The translations under genes were made by a program, and so were the position numbers. From contig JACQZI010000005.1 in the NCBI GenBank assembly GCA_016207825.1, positions 137,772-201,771 of the forward strand: 64,000 bases of DNA, in the 5' to 3' direction. The notes below the pieces were generated by a model. It made no database searches and was not told the DNA's origin. It saw only the letters and a list, made by a program, of their open reading frames with translations. Positions 54,564-61,191 of the stretch are shown piece after piece. The first letter of the stretch is position 1; each line of letters begins with the position of its first letter. Origin of the DNA: Planctomycetota bacterium. Its GTDB lineage: Bacteria; Planctomycetota; MHYJ01; JACQXL01; JACQZI01.

Positions 54564-54592
54564 TTCTCTGCGGCCTTTGCGCCTTTGCGGTT
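54564..54592. repeat. Dispersed CTTTGCGCCTTTGCGG repeat
   Basis: CTCTGCGGCCTTTGCGCC then TTTGCGG. One more copy of the family, between the lipoprotein gene and the terminator. Confidence 0.55.
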
Positions 54593-54600
54593 AATATAAC

Positions 54601-54632
54601 AAAGTCCCCCTTTCATCAAGGGGGACTTTTCT
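54601..54632 (-). terminator. Terminator of the acyl-CoA mutase operon
   Basis: Arms AAAGTCCCCCTT (54601-54612) and AAGGGGGACTTT (54618-54629) pair over 12 bp around TCATC. It ends the minus-strand operon that finishes at 54711; the T-run is short on that side but the stem is strong. Confidence 0.8.
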
Positions 54633-54710
54633 TTATTAAAATAAGCTTTCTTATTCCGCCGGATCCCGCTCCGTCCCGCTTTGCGGGACTACGGGGATAC
54701 CCGATTAATA

Positions 54711-55292
54711 TTACTCAGAATGGGGTACAAAATAAACATCCGTCGGGCGGAATTTGGCGTTCCTCTTGAACTGCGCCTTGATTTTCATCCCTACCAGCTT
54801 CAAACTCGGCTTGGATGTATCCACGCCGACGAGGCGGCTCAAGAATAATGTATCTACCTTATCCCATTCGACTAGCACAAGGATAAAAGGCGTTTCCTTG
54901 AGGAACTCTTCGCTCCCGAAATGGCAGACTGTAAATGTATGGATGCGCCCCACTTCCGGCAGTTCGAACCATTCGGTCGGCGACCCGCATTCCATGCAAT
55001 GCGCCTTGGGCGTCCCATAAGTGTATTTGCACTTCGGGCACTTGGTGCCCAGAAGCTTGCCGTTTGCCAGTCCGGCAAAGAAGGGAGAATCCTGCCCGTA
55101 GCTGTGGATGTAGTCAATGTGATAAGGCTGCTTGATGATAATGGGCGACATGTGCTTCAGGTCCTTCATCTCCTTGGGGAATGGGACTTTAAAAAGAATC
55201 GTCCCGTCGTCTGTCTCAGGAAGCTTTATTCTTTCTACTGTTGCCTGCCCGACTGTATCTTTCAGGCGGGGCGTAATCGGTTGAATGTTCAT
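54711..55292 (-). CDS. DUF35 zinc-ribbon/OB-fold acyl-CoA-associated protein
   Basis: A 193-residue protein from the ATG at 55292: AAAGGAGG ends 7 nt before it, while ATGs at 55298 and 55343 are badly placed. The zinc ribbon is KCPKCKYTYGTPKAHCMECG, followed by an OB-fold (GRIHTFTVCHFGSEEF, FILVLVEWDKVD, LVGMKIKAQF). DUF35 proteins partner thiolase-like subunits (for example the Ltp2-ChsH2 aldolase and archaeal HMG-CoA pathway complexes). The thiolase-like gene ends 10 bp upstream of the annotated longer frame, on the same strand, matching that arrangement. Confidence 0.9.
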   Translation of the reverse strand: MNIQPITPRLKDTVGQATVERIKLPETDDGTILFKVPFPKEMKDLKHMSPIIIKQPYHIDYIHSYGQDSPFFAGLANGKLLGTKCPKCKYTYGTPKAHCMECGSPTEWFELPEVGRIHTFTVCHFGSEEFLKETPFILVLVEWDKVDTLFLSRLVGVDTSKPSLKLVGMKIKAQFKRNAKFRPTDVYFVPHSE

Positions 55293-55352
55293 TTTCATTC
55301 CTCCTTTATGATACACGAAAACACTGAATTTGTTACAAAGCACGAAATCATT

Positions 55353-56684
55353 TTACGCTTTCTCCAATATAGACACTGTGACATAAGTTCCGGTTCCCGC
55401 GTGGCTGTGGATGGCGCCGCGCTTGGCGTTCTTCACCTGGATGGTATCATCTCCCAGATGTTTCTTCATCGAGCCCTGCAATTGCCAAAGCGCGAAGACC
55501 GCCTGCATCAAGCCGGTCGCGCCGACCGGATGACCGCAGGCAATCAAACCGCCTGAAGGGTTGACCGGAATTTCGCCCTGGCGCGGGAGCTTGCCCAAAC
55601 CGTAATCTATATTCGGGAGGAAAGGCGCGCCGGATTCCACGAACTTGCCGCCTTCTCCGTATTTGCACAGCCCCATATCCTCGTAGGTCTGTATTTCCGA
55701 TGAGGTATAGGCATCATGCAGTTCCACGAAATCTATTTCCTTTAACGGGTCTTTAATCCCGGCATGCTCATAAGCGAGCTTGGAAGCGGTGCGTCCCGCG
55801 CGGAATGAATGTATGCCCGGATATTTAAGGTCTTTGTAATCGGAGGCTTTTTCATGAGCCAGGAGAATCACTTTCTTGTGGGGACGGTCGGACATACGCA
55901 TGGCATCCGTGCCGCGGCCGATGCCGGTGACCTTGACGAGGTTCTTCGGTTCCTTGCCGGTGGCTTTCTTGATTTTCTTTATGCCGTCTTCGCTGGCGAG
56001 AATGCCGCATGCCGCGCCGTCGCTCATCACGCAGATATCAAGTAAGGTCAGCGGCCAGGCGACCATATCCGAATTACGCACATCCTTGACGGTCAGGCGT
56101 TTCCTTTTCTGGGCGTATTTATTATGGAAGGCGTTGATATGGTTCTTGACGGAGACCTTTGCCAGCTGTTCCACGGTCGTGCCGAATTCCTGCATGTGCC
56201 GGACGACCATCATGGCGTAATAGCCGGAATAAAATCCGCCCACCGGATAATCAAAGCTGACATCCGAGGCGAGCGCGATGAATTCATTCCCTTTCCAGGT
56301 ATTGACGTGGGACATGGTTTCGAATCCGTAAGCGACGCAGGTATCCATGACGCCGGATGCGATATTTTTATAGGCCTCCTGGAAACAGACTCCGCCGGTC
56401 GCGCCGCCTGCCTCAACTCGGTGGCTGGGCAGGGGGCAAAGGCCAAGGTAATCCTGAACCATAATGCCTGACATCAACTGGCGCGCGAAGTGGTCGGAAA
56501 AATAAGAGGCAACGCTTCCGTCAAACACTTCCGGCGCTTGTTTGTTTTCAAGCCCGATATCCTTCAGGGCATAGTCATAGGCTTCTTTCACCATGGGTTG
56601 GAATGTCACGTCAGGGCGGGCCTTGGCAAATTTGCTTATGCCGCCTGAAACAAAGTAGACATCCCTTGTCTTTTTAAACGCCAT
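55353..56684 (-). CDS. Thiolase-fold protein lacking the nucleophilic cysteine
   Basis: A 443-residue thiolase-superfamily protein in the SCP2/DitF-like class, with AAAGGAGG 6 nt before the ATG. C-terminal motifs GHPVGATG and IHSHAGTGTYV are present. At the usual nucleophile, the family's xACAS(G/T)G is replaced by VEAGGATGG, with Gly94 where the Cys should be; C100 lies six residues later. The second catalytic Cys site, in the IHSHAGTG segment, is also not a Cys. It is therefore unlikely to run the Claisen cleavage of ordinary thiolases and may instead be an aldolase- or scaffold-type subunit acting with the DUF35 protein next door. It follows the small mutase subunit on the same strand. Confidence 0.88.
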   Translation of the reverse strand: MAFKKTRDVYFVSGGISKFAKARPDVTFQPMVKEAYDYALKDIGLENKQAPEVFDGSVASYFSDHFARQLMSGIMVQDYLGLCPLPSHRVEAGGATGGVCFQEAYKNIASGVMDTCVAYGFETMSHVNTWKGNEFIALASDVSFDYPVGGFYSGYYAMMVVRHMQEFGTTVEQLAKVSVKNHINAFHNKYAQKRKRLTVKDVRNSDMVAWPLTLLDICVMSDGAACGILASEDGIKKIKKATGKEPKNLVKVTGIGRGTDAMRMSDRPHKKVILLAHEKASDYKDLKYPGIHSFRAGRTASKLAYEHAGIKDPLKEIDFVELHDAYTSSEIQTYEDMGLCKYGEGGKFVESGAPFLPNIDYGLGKLPRQGEIPVNPSGGLIACGHPVGATGLMQAVFALWQLQGSMKKHLGDDTIQVKNAKRGAIHSHAGTGTYVTVSILEKA

Positions 56685-56741
56685 AAATTCCTCCTTTACC
56701 CCGAACCCCTGCCTGCGGCAGGCAGGCTTGTGGTGCGGGGT

Positions 56742-57155
56742 TTATTTTTTACTTTTCTTGCGTTTGGTAACTTCAGTTTTTATGTAATCGATTATTTCCG
56801 TGGTCGGCGCGCCCGGGGTAAAGAGGCATCCGATGCCGAGATTTTTCAGCTTGGGCATATCGTCTTCCGGGATTATTCCGCCGCCGGTCAGCAATACGTT
56901 TTTCATACCTTTTGATTTGAGCATTTTCAGGACTGCCGGGAAAATGGTCATATGGGCGCCGGAAAGAATGGATAAACCGACCACATCGACATCCTCTTCC
57001 AGCGCGGCGTTGACAATCATTTCCGGCGTCTGGTGGAGTCCGGTGTAAATCACCTCCATCCCGGCATCGCGCAGGGCGCAGGCAATCACCTTGGCGCCGC
57101 GGTCATGTCCGTCCAGTCCGGGCTTGGCGACGAGAACTCTGATTTTATCTGTCAT
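56742..57155 (-). CDS. B12-binding small subunit of an acyl-CoA mutase
   Basis: A 137-residue cobalamin-binding domain: [18 protein letters not shown] carries DxHxxG with His17, the lower axial ligand of adenosylcobalamin; [11 protein letters not shown] and [11 protein letters not shown] are the other conserved turns. It completes the radical mutase with the large subunit, whose gene ends 20 nt upstream. Separate small subunits of this size are typical of isobutyryl-CoA mutases (IcmB) and of archaeal methylmalonyl-CoA mutases. Confidence 0.93.
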   Translation of the reverse strand: MTDKIRVLVAKPGLDGHDRGAKVIACALRDAGMEVIYTGLHQTPEMIVNAALEEDVDVVGLSILSGAHMTIFPAVLKMLKSKGMKNVLLTGGGIIPEDDMPKLKNLGIGCLFTPGAPTTEIIDYIKTEVTKRKKSKK

Positions 57156-57174
57156 AATAACTCCTCGTAAAAAT

Positions 57175-58782
57175 CTACCAGAAAATCGGCGGTTCTTTGT
57201 ATTCGCCGAAGACCTTCTTTAATGTATTGATAATTTCGCCCAGGGTTGTATAGCACTTGGCCGCTTCGAGAATTTTGGGCATCAGGTTATCCGTGCCGCG
57301 CGCGGCAGCTTTAATTGCTTCCAGGCATTTCTTTACTTTCGCGTTATCGCGGCGCCGGCGCAGTTTCTTTAAGCCCTGGTTCTGGTCGTGTTCCACCTTG
57401 GTGGAAATCTTAAGAAGCTCGATATCGGGCGGCGTATCCTCGACGAATTCGTTTATGCCGATGATAATACGCTTTTTCGCTTCGATTTCTTTCTGGTATT
57501 GGTAAGCGGAGCTGGCGATTTCCCGCTGGAAGAAACCCTGCTCGATTGCCGGAATCACCCCGCCGAAGGAATCTATCTTCTTAAAATATTCCTCGGCCGC
57601 CGCTTCCATCTTATTGGTAAGCGCTTCGACATAATACGAGCCGCCCAGGGGGTCGATTGTATTGGTGACGCCCGATTCATAGGCGATAATCTGCTGGGTG
57701 CGCAGGGCAATCCGGACCGCGTGTTCGGTCGGGAGAGCCAGCGTTTCATCCATGGAGTTTGTATGCAGGCTCTGTGTCCCGCCTAAAACGGCCGAGAGTC
57801 CCTGGTAAGCCGTGCGGACGATGTTGTTTTCCGGCTGTTGCGCAGTCAGCGTGCATCCGGCGGTCTGGGTATGGAAACGCATGAGGTAAGAACGCTGGTC
57901 TTTGGCCTTGTATTTATCGCGCATCCGTTTGGACCAGATACGGCGCGCCGCGCGGTATTTGGCGATTTCCTCGAAGAAATCCAGGTGTGAATTAAAGAAG
58001 AACGACAGGCGCGGGGCGAATTTATCCACATCCATCCCGGCGGCGATGCCTGCTTCCACATAGGCGAATCCATCGGCTAATGTAAACGCCAACTCTTGCA
58101 CGGCGGTCGAGCCGGCTTCGCGTATGTGATAACCGCTGATGGAAATCGTATTCCATTTCGGAACGTGGTCCGCGCAGAAAGCAAGTATATCCGTGATAAT
58201 GCGCATCGAAGGCTTGGGCGGGAAAATCCAGGATTTCTGCGCGATGTATTCTTTTAGGATATCATTTTGTATCGTACCCCTGAGCTGCGTTGAAGGCACG
58301 CCCTGCTTTTCTCCTACCGCGATATAAAAAGCCAGCAAGACCGCGGAAGGCCCGTTTATGGTCATCGAGGTGGAAACCTTGTCAAGCGGGATGCCGCTAA
58401 AAAGCGTTTCCATGTTTTCAAGCGAAGCGATTGCCACGCCGCAACGGCCGACTTCGCCTTTTGCCATTGTGTCGTCCGAATCGCGCCCGTAAAGCGTGGG
58501 AAAATCAAAGGCGACCGATAAACCGGTCTGTCCGTGCGCAAGCAGGAATTTATAGCGCTTATTGGTGTCCTTGGCGGTGCCGAACCCGGAAAACTGGCGC
58601 ATGGTCCAGAGCTGGCCGCGGTACATATCCGGATAGACTCCGCGTGTATAAGGGAATTTGCCGGGCGCACCCAAATCGCGCTGGTAATCAAAGCCGGGGA
58701 TATCAGCAGAAGTGTAAACGACTTTTTGGGGCGTAGGCGTTGATTTGGTTTCCGGCTTTGCTATGACAGTTTTATCATTCAT
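57175..58782 (-). CDS. B12-dependent acyl-CoA mutase large subunit, isobutyryl-CoA-mutase-like active site
   Basis: A 535-residue TIM-barrel radical mutase from the ATG at 58782. The promoter at 58793-58821 lies inside the longer frame (to 58821), so that start is rejected. Family motifs: [81 protein letters not shown] and [13 protein letters not shown]. Methylmalonyl-CoA mutase uses Tyr89 and Arg207 around the substrate. The aligned residues here are Phe (in TMRQF) and Gln (in YIAQK), as in isobutyryl-CoA mutase. With a separate B12 subunit the set fits IcmA/IcmB-like, rather than MutA/MutB. The MeaB at 25 kb is its likely chaperone. Confidence 0.92.
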   Translation of the reverse strand: MNDKTVIAKPETKSTPTPQKVVYTSADIPGFDYQRDLGAPGKFPYTRGVYPDMYRGQLWTMRQFSGFGTAKDTNKRYKFLLAHGQTGLSVAFDFPTLYGRDSDDTMAKGEVGRCGVAIASLENMETLFSGIPLDKVSTSMTINGPSAVLLAFYIAVGEKQGVPSTQLRGTIQNDILKEYIAQKSWIFPPKPSMRIITDILAFCADHVPKWNTISISGYHIREAGSTAVQELAFTLADGFAYVEAGIAAGMDVDKFAPRLSFFFNSHLDFFEEIAKYRAARRIWSKRMRDKYKAKDQRSYLMRFHTQTAGCTLTAQQPENNIVRTAYQGLSAVLGGTQSLHTNSMDETLALPTEHAVRIALRTQQIIAYESGVTNTIDPLGGSYYVEALTNKMEAAAEEYFKKIDSFGGVIPAIEQGFFQREIASSAYQYQKEIEAKKRIIIGINEFVEDTPPDIELLKISTKVEHDQNQGLKKLRRRRDNAKVKKCLEAIKAAARGTDNLMPKILEAAKCYTTLGEIINTLKKVFGEYKEPPIFW

Positions 58783-58792
58783 CGGATAAATA

Positions 58793-58821
58793 ATGATATC
58801 TAAAACAGAATGGGCTGTCAA
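58793..58821 (-). promoter_or_regulatory. Near-leaderless promoter of the acyl-CoA mutase operon
   Basis: Minus strand: TTGACA (58821-58816), a 17-nt spacer and TATCAT (58798-58793). The ATG at 58782 is 10 nt beyond the -10 box and has no Shine-Dalgarno. It is divergent from the promoter at 58856-58884. Confidence 0.75.
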
Positions 58822-58855
58822 TAAAATATATTTTCTTGTTGGCCGATAAAAAATC

Positions 58856-58884
58856 TTGACTGGGCGATAATAAATTTGTCTAAT
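58856..58884 (+). promoter_or_regulatory. sigma70-type promoter for the Cys-rich peptide and Ppx/GppA gene
   Basis: TTGACT (58856-58861), a 17-nt spacer and TCTAAT (58879-58884). The first start codon downstream is the small peptide gene at 58931, after about 40 nt of leader with GGAAGGGGGTGACT. Confidence 0.72.
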
Positions 58885-58930
58885 ACAACCGTAAATAATT
58901 TAACTAGTTAATCGGAAGGGGGTGACTGAA

Positions 58931-58987
58931 ATGAGTTGCGGTAAAAAAGGCTGCGGATGCGGCTCCAAAAAAGGCAAAAAGAAATAG
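58931..58987 (+). CDS. Cysteine/lysine-rich 18-residue peptide
   Basis: The frame reads MSCGKKGCGCGSKKGKKK and a TAG stop. It has its own promoter and a GGAAGGGGG ribosome site 8 nt before the ATG. Three cysteines (C3, C8, C10) set among Gly and Lys suggest a small metal- or nucleic-acid-binding peptide. The next gene, Ppx/GppA, starts 62 nt later, so it may be the first cistron of that transcript. The leader string GGGGGTGACTGAAATGA is nearly the same as the one before the lipoprotein at 60986. No homologue is known to me; the peptide could also be a leader for regulation. Confidence 0.6.
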   Translation: MSCGKKGCGCGSKKGKKK

Positions 58988-59049
58988 TTAAAACACCCCT
59001 ATGCCCCGTTTCCCCGATGCCTGTCGGGGGACGGGGCTTAATCACGCTT

Positions 59050-59973
59050 ATGCATAAACTCGCGGTCATCGATTTAGGCACCAATTCGGTAAAGCTGCTC
59101 ATAGCTAAAGTTAATCCACCCCCTCATTTCAGGATTGTTCCGCTTTATGAACGGGTTGTCATCACCAGAATCGGCCGGAACTTGAAAACTACGCAACGGC
59201 TTGACAAATCCGGTTCCAATAAAACATTACAATTGATAAAAGGTTTTACGCGCCAATGCCGCAAGAAAAACATCAGCGACATATTTATCCTGGGAACAAA
59301 CGCATTGCGGGAGGCAAAAGATTCCGCTGAATTCATCCATGAGCTCAAAAGGGAAACAGGGCTAAGGATTAAGGTCGTCTCAGGCCGCGAGGAGGCATAT
59401 TTTTCATACCTTGGCGCTGTTGATTCCTTACGCAAAGAGAAAAACCTGGTGATTGATATCGGCGGCGGCAGCACGGAGCTTGTTTATGGAATAGGACCTA
59501 AAGTAAAATGGTGGAAGAGCATACCGATGGGCGCGGTGAAACTGACGGAATTATGCGTTCATTCAGACCCGATATTGAAATCCGATTACGATAAACTATT
59601 GAAGCAAATCAAACGCCGACTTCCGGCCAAAGCAACGCCTAAACCGGTTAATTGTTACGGGGTGGGCGGAACCGTAGTCACCCTGGCGGCTGTGGCCAAA
59701 AAACTAAAGAAACTGACTCCAGGAAAAATAGAAGGCTATCTATTGACCAGAAACAAGGTAACCGAATTGCTGAAATTATTATGCCGGATGAATATTACCC
59801 AGCGCATGGAAATAAACGGGATTGAAAAAGAAAGGGCTGATATCATCCCGGCAGGAACAGCAATCCTTTCGGCAATCATGGATTTGTGGAACATAAAAAC
59901 CATTAAGGTATCATCCCGGGGTTTGCGTTACGGCTTTATCAAAAACAACGCACTCATTAAGCCAAAAGATTAA
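59050..59973 (+). CDS. Ppx/GppA-family phosphatase
   Basis: 307 residues from the ATG at 59050; the frame to 58957 begins inside the peptide gene. Two ASKHA-type subdomains: VIDLGTNSVKLLIAK (phosphate 1), TNALREAKDSAEF, KVVSGREEAYFSYLG, LVIDIGGGSTELVYG (phosphate 2) and GVGGTVVTLAAV. The enzyme hydrolyses polyphosphate or pppGpp. It is short and lacks the C-terminal HD domain of E. coli Ppx, as in many small bacterial forms. A separate promoter starts the next gene right at its end (59976). Confidence 0.9.
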   Translation: MHKLAVIDLGTNSVKLLIAKVNPPPHFRIVPLYERVVITRIGRNLKTTQRLDKSGSNKTLQLIKGFTRQCRKKNISDIFILGTNALREAKDSAEFIHELKRETGLRIKVVSGREEAYFSYLGAVDSLRKEKNLVIDIGGGSTELVYGIGPKVKWWKSIPMGAVKLTELCVHSDPILKSDYDKLLKQIKRRLPAKATPKPVNCYGVGGTVVTLAAVAKKLKKLTPGKIEGYLLTRNKVTELLKLLCRMNITQRMEINGIEKERADIIPAGTAILSAIMDLWNIKTIKVSSRGLRYGFIKNNALIKPKD

Positions 59974-59975
59974 GC

Positions 59976-60004
59976 TTGACAAATTCGATATAATAATGTA
60001 TATT
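59976..60004 (+). promoter_or_regulatory. Near-leaderless promoter of the gene at 60015
   Basis: TTGACA (59976-59981), a 17-nt spacer and TATATT (59999-60004). The ATG at 60015 is 10 nt past the -10 box, with no Shine-Dalgarno. Confidence 0.68.
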
Positions 60005-60014
60005 GGCCCGCAAT

Positions 60015-60908
60015 ATGGGCATAAAGAAAATATTGCTCTGGGTGGGAATTACCGGATCAATAGGATTGCTTTTCGGCATCTGGTTCAATATCCTTTATAC
60101 CGGAGGCCAAAACAATAATACTTCGGAAACTAATCCTAAAAACGATTCGGTTAATGTAAACAACAATTCTAACGAAACAAACTCAGCCGCGACAAATCGT
60201 TACCCTGGCTCTACTAAAGAATCCAGGCAAAACAAGCCCAAAAACAATACCACCCTGGCCGCTAAGGGAAAACCGGCTGTATCTCCTAATCCGGCCGCGG
60301 CCAACATTCAGAACGCGGAAAGAGATTTCTATTCGCCTAAAAACCTGGACCGTTTAATCGGCAATACCCCGTTAAGCACGGCACTGTCAATCGCCCATGG
60401 TTTGCCGGACGAAACCATCCAGGAGATTTTAAATAAAATCCCCGAAGATTACCTGAAAGAAAAACTGGCAACCGCCGAACTGGGATTTTCCAACGAAGAG
60501 TTAAAAGACAATAACCCCCTTGAATTAATCAACTCGCTTCTTAAAGTTTCCGAGACCGGAGCCGTTACAGATACGGCTGAAGTCTTTTTCACCTCCCTCG
60601 TCAACCCAAACGATAACAGCCCGGGTTACGCGACCCCATATTTCTACGAAAACACCAAAAAGATTTTTGCCTGTTTCAAGAACGAAGGAACCATGGCTGA
60701 TTTTAAGGAGGTGGTCTCCTTATGGAAAAACACCTCAACCGGCAAGGTGACCTATTGGGGGAAACAAATGATTAATCCGTGGTCAAAATGGAATTACGTC
60801 TGGCTGGAATATAAATCCAACTGGCCTAAGGGTTCTTACATAGTTTCCTTTTATAAAAACGCCAGCAGTTCAAAATGCCTGGCGCAGGGAAGGTTTGAGG
60901 TAAAATAA
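60015..60908 (+). CDS. Membrane-anchored protein with Asn/Ser-rich linker, function unknown
   Basis: 297 residues from the ATG at 60015; the TTG at 60003 overlaps the -10 box. One N-terminal helix (KKILLWVGITGSIGLLFGIWFNIL) is followed by a low-complexity segment (NNNTSETNPKNDSVNVNNN), then a helical part (LIGNTPLSTALSIAHGLPDET, IPEDYLKEKLATAELGFS) and a beta-rich C-terminal domain (WSKWNYVWLEYKSNWPKG, SYIVSFYKNASSSKCLAQGRF). It is probably periplasmic. No family recognised. Confidence 0.75.
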   Translation: MGIKKILLWVGITGSIGLLFGIWFNILYTGGQNNNTSETNPKNDSVNVNNNSNETNSAATNRYPGSTKESRQNKPKNNTTLAAKGKPAVSPNPAAANIQNAERDFYSPKNLDRLIGNTPLSTALSIAHGLPDETIQEILNKIPEDYLKEKLATAELGFSNEELKDNNPLELINSLLKVSETGAVTDTAEVFFTSLVNPNDNSPGYATPYFYENTKKIFACFKNEGTMADFKEVVSLWKNTSTGKVTYWGKQMINPWSKWNYVWLEYKSNWPKGSYIVSFYKNASSSKCLAQGRFEVK

Positions 60909-60918
60909 TCTTTATTTC

Positions 60919-60946
60919 TTGCAATTTATTTTTTCATAAGTAATAA
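60919..60946 (+). promoter_or_regulatory. Possible promoter for the lipoprotein at 60986
   Basis: TTGCAA (60919-60924), a 16-nt spacer and TAATAA (60941-60946). Weak match; listed because no better one precedes the small gene. Confidence 0.35.
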
Positions 60947-60985
60947 TATTCAATAAGATTCGTAGTAAAAAAGGAGGTGACTAAA

Positions 60986-61144
60986 ATGAGGAAAAAGCTG
61001 ACGCTCTTGGTAGTGTTAAGCCTGATTATAGCCGGTGCTATAGTCGGCTGTTCAGCCAGCAGTTCAGATGACGATGAAACAGCGGCACCGGGAGGCTCAG
61101 GGCTTCCTGCAGGAACAGTTATTATTATAGGAGAAAAAACCTAA
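60986..61144 (+). CDS. 52-residue lipoprotein
   Basis: The frame is MRKKLTLLVVLSLIIAGAIV then GCSASSSDDDETAA and a Gly/Pro-rich tail ending IIIGEKT. The lipobox is IVGC (Cys22). AAGGAGG lies 7 nt before the ATG, with GTGACTAAAATGA as in the peptide leader at 58931. It precedes the large secreted-protein gene by 47 nt and should share its transcript. Confidence 0.72.
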   Translation: MRKKLTLLVVLSLIIAGAIVGCSASSSDDDETAAPGGSGLPAGTVIIIGEKT

Positions 61145-61191
61145 TCATCCCGACATATTTCGGGATGGCTAAAAAGTGGAGGATAAAAAAG

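Noticed and set aside
54921-55556. 211-codon plus-strand frame
   Set aside because: Antisense to the DUF35 and thiolase-like genes and rich in residues typical of shadow frames.
57175-58821. Plain annotation as methylmalonyl-CoA mutase
   Set aside because: The Tyr89/Arg207 equivalents are Phe and Gln, so the substrate carboxylate ligand is missing; isobutyryl-type is the better call.
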